A stretch of 64,000 bases of DNA, from assembly GCA_020161935.1 (NCBI GenBank), contig JAIUNI010000018.1:1-64000 (forward strand), written 5' to 3'. The notes under the pieces were generated by a model. That model had not been told where the DNA came from. It searched no databases and worked only from the letters and a program-made list of their open reading frames with translations. Both the position numbers and the translations under genes were made by a program. Shown one piece after another: positions 41,679 to 50,295 of the stretch. Each line of letters starts with the position of its first letter. The first letter of the stretch is position 1. Origin of the DNA: Chloroflexota bacterium. GTDB taxonomy: Bacteria > Chloroflexota > Anaerolineae > Aggregatilineales > Phototrophicaceae.

Positions 41679-42899
41679 ATGCGTATTCAACGTGATCGTT
41701 CACGGCTTTCATTTCGCAGGCAGCGCCGCCGCCGTTCCAGCGGTCTATCACTCATGGTCGTCACCGGGGTTTTGATCGGGATTGTCGTCATGTCGTGGAA
41801 CTGGATTGGTTCACGTTTGACGTTTGGCAGCCAACCGACTAAGAACGATTTCTTGGGCATGGCACAGGCGGCCTTCGCGCGGGGCAATTTGGACGACGCG
41901 GTGAAGTACGCCCAACAAGCCATCGACCAAGATAAAAAGGATGACGACGCGGTGGTGCTGCTGGCGCGGTCGTTGATTTACCGCAGCTACAGCGAACTCG
42001 AACGGGGTGTTGACCGCGCCTCGGCGTTGGAATTGACCACCGAGGCGCTGGCGCTTGACCCGCAAAACCCGACGTTATTAGCCGCGCAAGCCTATGCCTT
42101 ACAGGCGGTCGGCAGGGTTGCCGACTCGGCAAAGGTCGCGCAGGAAGCGCTGCGTCTCGCGCCGGATGATGGACTGGCGCGGGTCGCGATGGCGCTGGCA
42201 TATGGTGGCGCGGGCAGCTTTGAGATCGCGCTGCGCGAAAGCCAGCAGGTCGCGCAAATCAGTGATTGGCAGCTCGAAGGCCAACGTGCGATGGCGATCA
42301 GCTACAGCGACTTGGGCAATTATCAGGCGGCTATCGAGTCGATTGAGAAGGCCATCAGCCAGAACAAGTACCTCGCGCCGCTGTACTTTGAACGGGCGCT
42401 GTATGCTATGCAGATTGGCGATGCTGACGCGGCGACCGCTGCTTATTTCCAAGTGCTGACATTCCACCCCGACAATGTGAAGGCGCGGCTGCGGTTGTGC
42501 GAACTGTCGAGCTTGCTGCGCGAACGGGATGCGGCGGTGCAGTACTGCCATGAAGTGACCGACCGTGCGCCCAGCTACGCGATGGGTTGGTATCAGCTTG
42601 GCATGGAGTATTTCCTACAGGGCAACTTTAAGGCGGCGCAAGATTCGCTCCACCGCTGCTCATCGTTACAGGTGATGCAGGATGTACCCGCGTCCGAACG
42701 GCGCTTTGAGTGCTGGTATGTGCAGGGGCAAGCGGCGGAAATCCTCGGCGACTGCCCGAACTTGCTGGCGACCTATAATGAGTTCCGCGCGATGGCGAAG
42801 GATGTTGCCGTGCAGCAGACGTGGACGTACCCGCCGGAAGGCCCGCCCGGATGCAGCGGGAATTCAATCGTGACGACCGCGCCCGTCGCGCCAGCGTGA
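41679..42899 (+). CDS. Membrane-anchored TPR protein
   Basis: A 406-residue protein. An Arg-rich start is followed by one membrane helix (about 24-42) and at least seven tetratricopeptide repeats (for example AAFARGNLDDAVKYAQQAI, ALYAMQIGDADAATAAYFQVL), so the solenoid probably faces outside. The final 60 residues hold Cys pairs and a Pro-rich end (YPPEGPPGCSG). The last 169 bases are repeated at 44143 with seven changes. No enzyme domain is attached. There is no strong ribosome site before the ATG. Confidence 0.82.
   Translation: MRIQRDRSRLSFRRQRRRRSSGLSLMVVTGVLIGIVVMSWNWIGSRLTFGSQPTKNDFLGMAQAAFARGNLDDAVKYAQQAIDQDKKDDDAVVLLARSLIYRSYSELERGVDRASALELTTEALALDPQNPTLLAAQAYALQAVGRVADSAKVAQEALRLAPDDGLARVAMALAYGGAGSFEIALRESQQVAQISDWQLEGQRAMAISYSDLGNYQAAIESIEKAISQNKYLAPLYFERALYAMQIGDADAATAAYFQVLTFHPDNVKARLRLCELSSLLRERDAAVQYCHEVTDRAPSYAMGWYQLGMEYFLQGNFKAAQDSLHRCSSLQVMQDVPASERRFECWYVQGQAAEILGDCPNLLATYNEFRAMAKDVAVQQTWTYPPEGPPGCSGNSIVTTAPVAPA
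42731..42899 (+). repeat. Direct duplication, copy 1 (TPR gene 3' end)
   Basis: These 169 bases, the last 56 codons of the TPR gene, are matched without gaps by 44143-44311. Seven substitutions separate them, six of them silent. Confidence 0.9.
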
Positions 42900-42929
42900 T
42901 ATTGTAGGGAAGAGGCACGTCTTCTCCAC

Positions 42930-43103
42930 TTCATCAATAGTGCCGAAGGTATTCCGGTGTCCTTTGATCTGCTGCCTGCTTCGGAACCAGACTTGAACCC
43001 GATCCATGAATTGACCTTTGCCTTACCGGAAGGGGCGACTATTTTTGCTGACAAAGGCTACATCGTATTTACTTGCGCGGAGCAAGGTTATTTAACTGAA
43101 TAA
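42930..43103 (+). pseudogene. Transposase fragment (IS982/IS4-like DDE family)
   Basis: A 57-codon open stretch reads INSAEGIPVSFDLLPAS, then ALPEGATIFADKGY. This resembles the second half of DDE transposases of the IS982/IS4-like group (typical wording GVPV.F.LLPGS.HD and LP.GS.v.gDKaY). It has no start, no catalytic first half, and ends shortly after the GY segment, overlapping the end of the minus-strand gene by a few codons. It is best read as a remnant of an insertion event. Confidence 0.55.
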
Positions 43104-43953
43104 ATTCGCTGAGTCGTGCAGGAACTTTGTTCAGTTCTTTAAGTTTAGCCCGCGTCGGAAGACAAACAATAAATGAAATATCGAATCGGTTTTCCCATTC
43201 GTTGAATAAGACTCTCTCTTCAGGGTCAATTTTTTCAACGGACGTTGCCGCCTGAATCATCTGTGTTTTACCATCCATATTGAAGGTTTTTTGGCTAACT
43301 GCCACCCTTAAAAATTCATTCGGTAAAAAGCGATCTTGATCCCAAAAATGGTAACTTGGTGGCATTATCTGATCGAAGATAGAGGCTTGTAGCAGTTCCT
43401 TAGCAGCTTTTATTTCGATAGTTGATGTAATAAACATATGAAACCAATGGGCATAGGCACAAGCCTCTTCCCAATAAACCTGTTTCACCGGCGTTGTCCC
43501 GTCCAAATCCTCGAAACGTTTCAGATCAAAGCAATCTTGCACACTCACAAAATCACGTCGCCAAAACTCCCAACTTACAACCCTCAAGAAAACCCTAAAC
43601 TGCCAAATTCTCACAGGTTGCAATGCCAACCAACAAATTGAATCAGGCGAGTAAGTAGGTAAATTCTGGAGAAATATCATTGGCATGAGTTGTATTGTGT
43701 CAAACCATAAATCACCATATTCCGCATTATCGGGCTTCCAACGCCCAACAAAGCACCGTTTTCCAGCCAATACCCCCGTTTTCCAAATGAATGTCGCGCC
43801 ATCGCCTTTCTTGTGATATAAAGCAAGCGCATCAGCTTCATCGACTAATTCAATTCTTCTAAGTTCTTTAGAGAGATTAGTGACTAGATTTTTATCAGCA
43901 CGCTGCTCAAGATAATGCTGGTATGTTATCTCGAGTTGTTGAGTATTTCCCAT
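43069..43953 (-). CDS. Hypothetical AT-rich protein, distantly FGE-sulfatase-like
   Basis: A 294-residue protein, markedly more AT-rich than its neighbours and so probably acquired. The segment TTPVKQVYWEEACAYAHW resembles the P-V-x-x-V-x-W-x-x-A-x-x-Y-x-x-W pattern of formylglycine-generating-enzyme-like (FGE-sulfatase) domains, and PVRIWQFRVFLRV could match their early VTNxQFxxFL segment. These are weak similarities; active-site Cys are not evident. It sits between a transposase remnant and gene fragments, in a patch inserted behind the TPR gene. No ribosome site is clear. Treat as unknown. Confidence 0.55.
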   Translation of the reverse strand: MGNTQQLEITYQHYLEQRADKNLVTNLSKELRRIELVDEADALALYHKKGDGATFIWKTGVLAGKRCFVGRWKPDNAEYGDLWFDTIQLMPMIFLQNLPTYSPDSICWLALQPVRIWQFRVFLRVVSWEFWRRDFVSVQDCFDLKRFEDLDGTTPVKQVYWEEACAYAHWFHMFITSTIEIKAAKELLQASIFDQIMPPSYHFWDQDRFLPNEFLRVAVSQKTFNMDGKTQMIQAATSVEKIDPEERVLFNEWENRFDISFIVCLPTRAKLKELNKVPARLSEFIQLNNLAPRK

Positions 43954-44142
43954 AATATTTCATATACTACCGTGATTGCTAGATGAAGTCGTTCATGAAG
44001 AACTCGTTAAAATGGGAGTTACCACACAACCATAAAACGAGAGGCCAACATGAACGATACGTCTATTGTAACAAGCGATGTGGTGATTGATGACATTTTG
44101 AAAGCATGGGATTTTCAAGACGATTGTCGTGCGGTGGGGTCT
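43954..44142 (+). pseudogene. Gene fragments before the duplicated TPR tail
   Basis: Two truncated frames are visible. The first ends in VVHEELVKMGVTTQP at about 44032 with no start. The second starts at ATG 44050 after an AGAGG site and reads MNDTSIVTSDVVIDDILKAW for about 30 codons before losing its frame at the junction near 44142. Neither can be assigned to a family. Their broken state marks a recombination point. Confidence 0.4.
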
Positions 44143-44311
44143 AGCGGCGGAAATCCTCGGCGACTGCCCGAACTTGCTGGCGACCTATAATGAGTTCCGC
44201 GCGATGGCGAAGGATGTCGCCGTGCAGCAGACGTGGACGTACCCGCCAGAAGGCCCGCCGGGGTGCAGCGGGAATTCAATCGTGACGACCGCGCCCGTCG
44301 CTCCCACGTGA
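44143..44311 (+). pseudogene. Orphan 3' end of a TPR-protein paralog (duplication, copy 2)
   Basis: This stretch encodes the last 55 residues of a protein nearly identical to the end of the TPR protein at 41679 (AEILGDCPNLLATYNEF and TYPPEGPPGCSG present). Six of the seven differences to copy 1 are silent, so it evolved as coding sequence and then lost its 5' part. No proper start lies in front. It is followed by an ACCACAAAGTCGCAAAG-type repeat. Confidence 0.75.
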
Positions 44312-44377
44312 GCGAATACGGAGATTGTTACCACAAAGTCGCAAAGAAACGAAGGAAAGCAAATCCATTGTTGTAGA

Positions 44378-44395
44378 GAGGAGGCGTGCCTCCTC
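44378..44395. terminator. Palindrome after the aldo/keto reductase gene
   Basis: A perfect 8-bp stem GAGGAGGC with GCCTCCTC and a 2-base loop, 22 bases past the reductase stop. It belongs to the TTGTAG...GGAGGC palindrome family found in at least four spacers. Confidence 0.55.
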
Positions 44396-44416
44396 CGCTA
44401 AATGAATATTTAGGTG

Positions 44417-45403
44417 TCACCAGCGGTGGTGAACCTGACGCGCGATGTACTTGCCGTAAATTTCGCGGATTTTGAGCATCTGCACATCGTTCAGCGGTGG
44501 CAGCTCAGAGGCGCTGCTGTTTTGCGCGACTTGATCCGGTCGCTTGCCGCCGGGGATGGCGCAGCTCACCGCGTCGTACATCAAGATCCAGCGCAGCGCG
44601 AACTGCGTCAGGGTGATGCCCTCCGGCACGAGCGCCTTGATCTCCTCGACTGCCTGTAAGCCGGTTTCGTAATCCACGCCGGAAAAGGTTTCACCCCGGT
44701 CGAAGGCTTCGCCGTAACGGTTGAAATTGCGGTGATCGTCGTTGGCGAACTGCGAGTTGCGGGTCATCTTGCCCGTCAGCAAGCCGCTGGCGAGCGGCAC
44801 ACGCGCAAGGATGCCGACCTTACGCCGCTTGGCCTCTTGGAAGAACAACTCCACCGGACGGTGACGGAACATATTGAAGATGATCTGAACGGTTGACACG
44901 TTCGGGTATTCGATGGCCTTCAGCGCTTCTTCGACCTTTTCCACGCTCACGCCGTAGTAACGGATTTTGCCCATGCGGATCAGGCTGTCCATCACCTCGA
45001 ACATTTCCGGCATGTAGTAGACGGCGGTCGGTGGGCAGTGAAGCTGCACGATGTCCAGCGTATCGGTTTCGAGGTTTTGCAGGCTGCGGTTAACCCATGC
45101 GTGGATGTTCTCCGGCGTGTAGCCTTCAGGCACTTGCTGCGGCAGGCGGCGACCGAGCTTGGTGGCGACGATGATTTCCTCGCCCGCGCGTTCACGCCGC
45201 AACTGTGCGACTAGCCGTTCACTGTGGCCGTCACCATACACATCCGCTGTATCAATGAAGTTGCAGCCGAGGTCAATCGCGGCGTGCATCGCGGCCAGCG
45301 ACTCGTTGTCATCGACCGCCCCCCACGACGCGCCAATCGCCCACGCGCCAAAACTGATCTCGGATACGTGCCAGCCAGTACGGCCTAATTCGCGATAGTG
45401 CAT
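44417..45403 (-). CDS. Aldo/keto reductase
   Basis: A 328-residue NADPH-dependent reductase of the AKR fold. The catalytic tetrad is visible: Asp and Tyr in NFIDTADVYGDG, Lys in VATKLG and His in QLHCPP. The C-terminal IPGGKRPDQVAQN is the usual cofactor-binding end. It reduces aldehydes or ketones, but the physiological substrate is unknown; the sequence is of the general YghZ/Tas-like type. It lies on the minus strand at the start of a run of minus-strand genes. Confidence 0.88.
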   Translation of the reverse strand: MHYRELGRTGWHVSEISFGAWAIGASWGAVDDNESLAAMHAAIDLGCNFIDTADVYGDGHSERLVAQLRRERAGEEIIVATKLGRRLPQQVPEGYTPENIHAWVNRSLQNLETDTLDIVQLHCPPTAVYYMPEMFEVMDSLIRMGKIRYYGVSVEKVEEALKAIEYPNVSTVQIIFNMFRHRPVELFFQEAKRRKVGILARVPLASGLLTGKMTRNSQFANDDHRNFNRYGEAFDRGETFSGVDYETGLQAVEEIKALVPEGITLTQFALRWILMYDAVSCAIPGGKRPDQVAQNSSASELPPLNDVQMLKIREIYGKYIARQVHHRW

Positions 45404-45465
45404 GGTGAACTCCTAGAGATAAACCACAGAGAACAAAAAGATTTTTTAACAGTAGGGTCTAGCGT

Positions 45466-45822
45466 TTACGCCAGCGCCGCGTATTCCTTGCCGCACTTTT
45501 CGAGGATGCGCTGGGCATCGCGCACATTGATATACGGCGCGACTTCGGCATAGAAACGGGCAGCGGTGGCGGCAGCGTTTTTCTGTCCGGCGGGCGAGGT
45601 GTCGTCAAGGTTCAGGGCGTAGTTCGCCTCGTCCAAACCTTCAATCGGTTCGAGGGTAATTTCGAGGACGTACAGGCTGCGGGCGCGTTCCAGTTTCCCT
45701 TTGCGCTTCTCAGCCGCGCTCGCTTGGTCGGCGTTGCCCGCCTTGTTGAAGTATTCGGCGAGACGTGCTTCTTGCTCGATGGCGTAGCTCAGGATTGCGC
45801 CGAAGGTATTGAGAGATGACAT
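45466..45822 (-). CDS. Hypothetical helical protein, 118 residues
   Basis: A small, mostly helical, charged protein (AIEQEARLAEYFNKAG, AEKRKGKLERARSLYVLE, DAQRILEKCGKEYAALA). The pattern of long amphipathic helices with Glu/His-poor metal sites is vaguely ferritin-like, but metal ligands are not evident and I do not assign a family. It precedes the reductase gene on the same strand by 62 bases. Confidence 0.5.
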   Translation of the reverse strand: MSSLNTFGAILSYAIEQEARLAEYFNKAGNADQASAAEKRKGKLERARSLYVLEITLEPIEGLDEANYALNLDDTSPAGQKNAAATAARFYAEVAPYINVRDAQRILEKCGKEYAALA

Positions 45823-45952
45823 GATATTCCTTAAGTGGTAATCGCTTGAGAGAGGGACGCACGGCTGTACGCCCCAACATTCGTTACAGTGTTATAAGTT
45901 TACCCGATGCTCAAGCATACCGATACGGCGCGGGTTTGGCAACAGCCGCCCG

Positions 45953-47038
45953 TTAATTTGCTGTGTCCCCCGAACCCCGGTTGAACAACCCCGCAATCGC
46001 CGCGACGAGAAATACCCCCACCGTGAAGACGATGCCCGAAAGAGCGCTGCCCCGTGCCGGTGGGATGGTATGTGGAGGCAGGGCAAGTGGGGGCGCAGGC
46101 TGCGTACCGGGCTGAACGCTGGCAGGGCCGTTAATGGTCGGCGGGGGTGTCGTGGCTGCGGTCGGCACAACCTTCGTGTGCTTGAGCGACCCATAGCGGC
46201 GGGCATATACCTGCGTAAATTCCGCGCCGAACAGCACGATCTGCGCCGTGTAATAAATCCACACCAGAATCAGCACGAATGACCCCGCCGCGCCATAAGC
46301 CGAGGCCGTACTGCTGCGCCCCAGATACCAACCCAGCAAGAAGCGGCCAATGGCGAACAGCGCCGAGGTCATCGCACCCCCGACGATCACATCCCGCCAT
46401 TCGAGCTTCACCTTCGGCAAAAATTTGTAGATCAAGGCGAACATGGCGCTAATCACGACAAACGAGATGACGAGGTTGAGTAAGGAAATCAGGAACTCGA
46501 CCCCCGGCAGCATGTTGACGAAATACGTGCTGACAGCCGCGATCACCGTATTAATGACCAACGACACCAGCAGCAGGAAACCCAGAACCAGCACCATACC
46601 AAAGGACAGGAACTTGTTTTGAATCTGGAAAATAACACCCGTGTTCTGCTTGCCGGTGGACGCAGGGTCAACATCCCAGATGGTGTTGAGCGCGTCCTGC
46701 ATCTGCCCGAACACACCACCAGCACCCAGCAGCAGCGTTACAAGGCCAAGGATCGTCGCCAGTAAGCCTTCGGCGGGTTTGGAGGCGTTGGCAATCAGTT
46801 CACCGATCATCTGCGCCGCGTCCGAACCGAGGCTGCGCTGCACTTCAGTGATGATCTGGTTCTGTACCGTATCTTGGCTGACGATAATGCCGACGATGCC
46901 GATGATGACCACCAGCAGCGGGGCGATGGAAAAGGCGATGTAATAAGACAGCGCGGCGGCGAGGCGCGGCGCATGGTCTTCATTCCATTCGGTAAACGTT
47001 TGTTTGAGCAGTTCGAAAAAAGTTTTTAGGCGGTTCAT
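45953..47038 (-). CDS. YihY/BrkB family inner-membrane protein
   Basis: A 361-residue membrane protein with six helices. YihY-family signatures include RLAAALSYYIAFSIAPLLVVIIGI, AGGVFGQMQDALNTIWDV and GSFVLILVWIYYTAQIVLFGAEFTQVY. The family was once called ribonuclease BN, which was later disproved; its role (possibly in envelope or transport) is unknown. The C-terminal 60 residues are Pro/Thr-rich with a final hydrophobic segment, an unusual tail. GAGGA precedes ATG 47038. Confidence 0.85.
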   Translation of the reverse strand: MNRLKTFFELLKQTFTEWNEDHAPRLAAALSYYIAFSIAPLLVVIIGIVGIIVSQDTVQNQIITEVQRSLGSDAAQMIGELIANASKPAEGLLATILGLVTLLLGAGGVFGQMQDALNTIWDVDPASTGKQNTGVIFQIQNKFLSFGMVLVLGFLLLVSLVINTVIAAVSTYFVNMLPGVEFLISLLNLVISFVVISAMFALIYKFLPKVKLEWRDVIVGGAMTSALFAIGRFLLGWYLGRSSTASAYGAAGSFVLILVWIYYTAQIVLFGAEFTQVYARRYGSLKHTKVVPTAATTPPPTINGPASVQPGTQPAPPLALPPHTIPPARGSALSGIVFTVGVFLVAAIAGLFNRGSGDTAN

Positions 47039-47156
47039 ATTGTCCTCACAACGCGGCAATAAGCGGCTCTTATAGCGCTATCGTAGAGGGCAGTACGCCA
47101 TATGGCATCATGCGGGTGGAGGGTTCAGCATGGGATAAGTGGGCGAAAGTTTGGCG

Positions 47157-47564
47157 TTAACTCCCCGACTGTCGGTCGTAATTGCGGTGAATCATGCCCG
47201 TGTAGGGTCGCATCCCCAACCGCGCGTAAAACGGCTGCACATCCGCGTCGCATATCAGGTCAATCATGTAGATGTCCTTCAGCGCGTCCAGCATCCGCTT
47301 AACCAGCGCCGAACCGATGCCGTGCTGCTGGTGCGCGGGCAGCACTTCGAGGTGCGGGATATACGCGGCGGAAACCCCGTCACTAACCGCCGTCATGAAG
47401 CCGACCACGTTTCCCGTTTCATCATCAACTGCCAGCCAAACGTGGCTGCTGCCCTTCAAGATCCGTAAGTGTGTTTCCGGTGTGGGCGGGTTGGGCCAGC
47501 CGACGAAGAAGCCGTTGAGCTTCTCAGCCGTGATACCATCCAGCGAGTCGGTATAGGTAATCAT
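47157..47564 (-). CDS. GNAT family acetyltransferase
   Basis: A 135-residue GNAT acetyltransferase. The CoA motif appears as LEVLPAHQQHGIGSALV (QxxGIG) and the family ending as FYARLGMRPY. Such small GNATs acetylate diverse amines or proteins; the substrate is not predictable. Its ATG overlaps the TGA of the upstream YigZ gene by four bases, indicating coupled translation. Confidence 0.85.
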   Translation of the reverse strand: MITYTDSLDGITAEKLNGFFVGWPNPPTPETHLRILKGSSHVWLAVDDETGNVVGFMTAVSDGVSAAYIPHLEVLPAHQQHGIGSALVKRMLDALKDIYMIDLICDADVQPFYARLGMRPYTGMIHRNYDRQSGS

Positions 47565-48193
47565 GTCGCTTCCTCATCAAAGGTAATCACCTCCACTTTC
47601 CCCGCCGTCATATCCGTAATCCGCGCGGTGAAGGGCGGCACATTGGACTGCGGCAGCGTGACGATGAGCGACGCATCCTGCCCGAACGTCTCGTCATCAA
47701 TCACACCTTCATATTCCACGATCAGCAGCTTGATGCGCTCGTAAAACGAGTACGCGAATTCGAGGCCGATTTGCTGCCTCGCGATTTTGAGCTGTCGGGG
47801 CAGCGCTTCCAGCACCGCGCGGGTCGCGTCCGAATACGCCCGCACGAGGCCGCCCGTGCCCAGCTTCGTCCCGCCGAAGATGCGCGTCACCACCACCAGC
47901 GTGTCGCCAATATCCGCGCCGCGCAGCACCGCCATCGTCGGTGGGCCAGCCGTGCCGGTGGGTTCACCATCGTCGCTCATACTCTCGATGATGCTGTTGC
48001 CGTAGCCCACGCGGTAAGCGTACACATGATGGTTCGCTTCCGGCATCGCTGCCCGTAACCGCGCCAGTGACTCCCGCGCTGAGGCGACCGTATCCGCGAG
48101 GCAGGCGGTCGCGATAAAACGCGAGTTGACGACCAGCAGTTCAACCTGTGTTTCGGCAGCCGGGATAGGATAGGGAACAGGCGTAGGTGGCAT
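47561..48193 (-). CDS. yigZ: YigZ/IMPACT family protein
   Basis: A 210-residue protein with an N-terminal YigZ/IMPACT domain (VVNSRFIATA, RAAMPEANHHVYAYRVG, SMSDDGEPTGTAGPPTM, RIFGGTKLGTGGLVRAYSDA) and a C-terminal ferredoxin-like domain. Family members are linked to translation or stress regulation; biochemical activity is not settled. ATG 48193 marks the start of the conserved domain; an upstream in-frame ATG at 48256 would only add a poorly conserved 21 residues. It overlaps the GNAT gene by four bases. Confidence 0.85.
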   Translation of the reverse strand: MPPTPVPYPIPAAETQVELLVVNSRFIATACLADTVASARESLARLRAAMPEANHHVYAYRVGYGNSIIESMSDDGEPTGTAGPPTMAVLRGADIGDTLVVVTRIFGGTKLGTGGLVRAYSDATRAVLEALPRQLKIARQQIGLEFAYSFYERIKLLIVEYEGVIDDETFGQDASLIVTLPQSNVPPFTARITDMTAGKVEVITFDEEAT

Positions 48194-48269
48194 GTGACTC
48201 ACAACCGGGGACGAGAGGTGGGCAGTCCCTCTAATTTTAATGGTTGACCTCTGCATCCAGCCATATCCC

Positions 48270-48338
48270 CCGGCGGGTCAGAGGGGGCTTTAGCCTCCTT
48301 CCCGCCGGAACATGGAGCCGGAGGCTTGAGCCTCTGGC
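48270..48338. terminator. Tandem hairpins after the semialdehyde dehydrogenase gene
   Basis: Two strong hairpins lie side by side. The first has an outer stem CCGGCGGG/CCCGCCGG (48270-48277, 48301-48308) with an inner AGGGGGCT/AGCCTCCT stem. The second pairs GCCGGAGGCT with AGCCTCTGGC (48317-48338). They follow the minus-strand dehydrogenase stop, and contain the GGCTtaAGCC core found in other spacers. Confidence 0.6.
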
Positions 48339-48352
48339 GGTGTTCGCTAGAG

Positions 48353-49804
48353 TTAAATCCAGCGTTCGATGACGATCTTACGCTCGGTGTAGAACTCAAT
48401 CGAGTCCATACCCTGACCGTGCAGGTCGCCAAAGAACGATTCCTTCTGCCCGCCGAACGGGAATGACGCGGACGGCGCGGCCACACCGATGTTGACACCG
48501 ATGTTACCGGCGTTGACGCGGTATTTGAACTCCCGCGCGTGACCGCCGTTGGTGGTGAAGATGCTGGCGGCGTTACCGTACTTGCTGCCGTTGATGATGT
48601 CCACGGCTTCGTCGAAGTCGTCGGCCTTCATCATGGCGAGGACCGGGCCAAACACTTCTTCCTTCACCAGTATGTTATCCGGCTGAACGTTCTCAATGAT
48701 TGTCGGGCCAACGAAGTTACCCTGTTCGTAGCCGCTGATGTTCTGGTTACGCCCATCGAGCGCGGCGACCGCACCCTGTTCGATGCCCTGTGTAATCATG
48801 CGTTCGATGCGTTCCTTCGCGGCGGCGGAAACGACCGTACCCATCTGACTGTTCTCGCTCAGGCCGTAGCCAACGCGAAGGCCACTCGCCTGCTTGACCA
48901 GTTCATCCTTCAGCTTGTCGTAAGCATCGCCCACCGCGACCACGACTGCTGCCGCAAGGCATCGCTGACCGGCGCAGCCATAGGCCGCACCCATAATATT
49001 CTTGACCGAAGCAGTCATATCGGCATCCGGCATGACGGCGATGTAGTTCTTCGCGCCGCCCTGTGCCTGTACGCGCTTACCGGCTTTGGTGCAGGTTTCG
49101 TATACCAGCCGCGCAACCGGGCTGCTGCCAACGAACGACACACCCTTCACGCCGGGGTGCTGCATGACTGCCATCGAGGCTTCTTTACCGCCTTGCACGA
49201 GGTTGACCACACCTTCCGGCAGGTCGAGGTCATGCAGAACTTCAAACAAGATTTCAGCGCTGATCGGTGTTTGCGGTGAGGGCTTCAGGATGAAGGTGTT
49301 GCCGCAAGCGATGGCCGTCGGCAAGAACCACAGCGGAACCATCGCCGGAAAGTTAAAGGGGGTGATGGCTGCGAACACACCGGCGGGTTGGCGCACAGTC
49401 GTCTCGTCAATGCCGGCAGCGATGTCTTCCACGCCGTCGTTCCGCATCAGCACCGGTACACTGGTGCCGAAGTCGATGCTTTCAATACCCCGGCGTACTT
49501 CACCACGCGCTTCGTCGCGGGTCTTACCGTTTTCTTCCACCACCATCTTGGCGATGTCCTCAAAACGGTCTTCAATAATCGTTTTGAAGCGGAACAGGTA
49601 TTGAACGCGGTTCAGCACCGGTGTGCGCCGCCATTCTTCGAAGCCTTCTTGGGCGGCTTTGACGGCAGCATCCACGTCAGCAATCGTCGATTCAGGACAC
49701 TCGGCAATCGTTTCGCACGTAGCGGGGTTGACGACCGGTGTGTATACACTCGCGGAGGAGTCTGCCCAGTCACCACCGACGTAGTTCTTTAACTTTCTTG
49801 CCAT
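48353..49804 (-). CDS. mmsA: Methylmalonate-semialdehyde dehydrogenase (CoA-acylating)
   Basis: A 483-residue aldehyde dehydrogenase of the MMSDH type. It converts methylmalonate semialdehyde or malonate semialdehyde plus CoA to propanoyl-CoA or acetyl-CoA, using NAD, in valine, thymine or inositol breakdown. Features seen: catalytic Cys282 in AGQRCLAA, TPFNFPAM, and GGAKN at 249-253 where other dehydrogenases have the general-base Glu, an MMSDH hallmark. Length is normal. AGGAG precedes the ATG. No other valine or inositol genes are present nearby. Confidence 0.92.
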   Translation of the reverse strand: MARKLKNYVGGDWADSSASVYTPVVNPATCETIAECPESTIADVDAAVKAAQEGFEEWRRTPVLNRVQYLFRFKTIIEDRFEDIAKMVVEENGKTRDEARGEVRRGIESIDFGTSVPVLMRNDGVEDIAAGIDETTVRQPAGVFAAITPFNFPAMVPLWFLPTAIACGNTFILKPSPQTPISAEILFEVLHDLDLPEGVVNLVQGGKEASMAVMQHPGVKGVSFVGSSPVARLVYETCTKAGKRVQAQGGAKNYIAVMPDADMTASVKNIMGAAYGCAGQRCLAAAVVVAVGDAYDKLKDELVKQASGLRVGYGLSENSQMGTVVSAAAKERIERMITQGIEQGAVAALDGRNQNISGYEQGNFVGPTIIENVQPDNILVKEEVFGPVLAMMKADDFDEAVDIINGSKYGNAASIFTTNGGHAREFKYRVNAGNIGVNIGVAAPSASFPFGGQKESFFGDLHGQGMDSIEFYTERKIVIERWI

Positions 49805-50295
49805 CTGAAACTCCTAAGTCATATTTTTACTTTCAAACTGTCCGAATCTTAACCCTGTGCAATGGGAAAAAGCAAGTGGTAGCGCCTCCTATATAACTCT
49901 ATGCATTGTGTTACATGGCATCCACTTTTTGTTAAAACCTCTTGTTACAAACACGCTTCCGTCTTGAAGTGCCTTGAGTGCGCTTGTCCGGCTGGTAGCA
50001 TGATGGCTTATGGTGATTTACGAATTAGCATGGTAAATAATTGAAACGCTGATCCTCAGCTTTTGAAGTCGCTTTAGCAGACTTGTCTGGTGATCAGCAT
50101 GACGGCTTTAGCCTCATGCGGCGCTAATTACCATCTTAATTTGTAAACTGCCATTAGCCTCATGCGGCGCGACCTTACACCTTCGTAATTACCGGACAAT
50201 GCTTATCTTACCCCCACCGCTGCTCCCTCTTTGTGTTGCAACACCTTCATTGCGGTGTATACTGACTTTATGCGAAGCCCCGTTTCAGGTATCCC
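49805..50295. other. Intergenic region with a 17-bp direct repeat
   Basis: A gene-free gap between the divergent dehydrogenase and histidine kinase. TTAGCCTCATGCGGCGC occurs at 50108-50124 and again at 50154-50170, a 46-base spacing. Related shorter words (CTTGTCTGGT, GCATGA) recur around it, suggesting an older duplicated block. AT-rich stretches on both sides could hold promoters. Confidence 0.55.
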
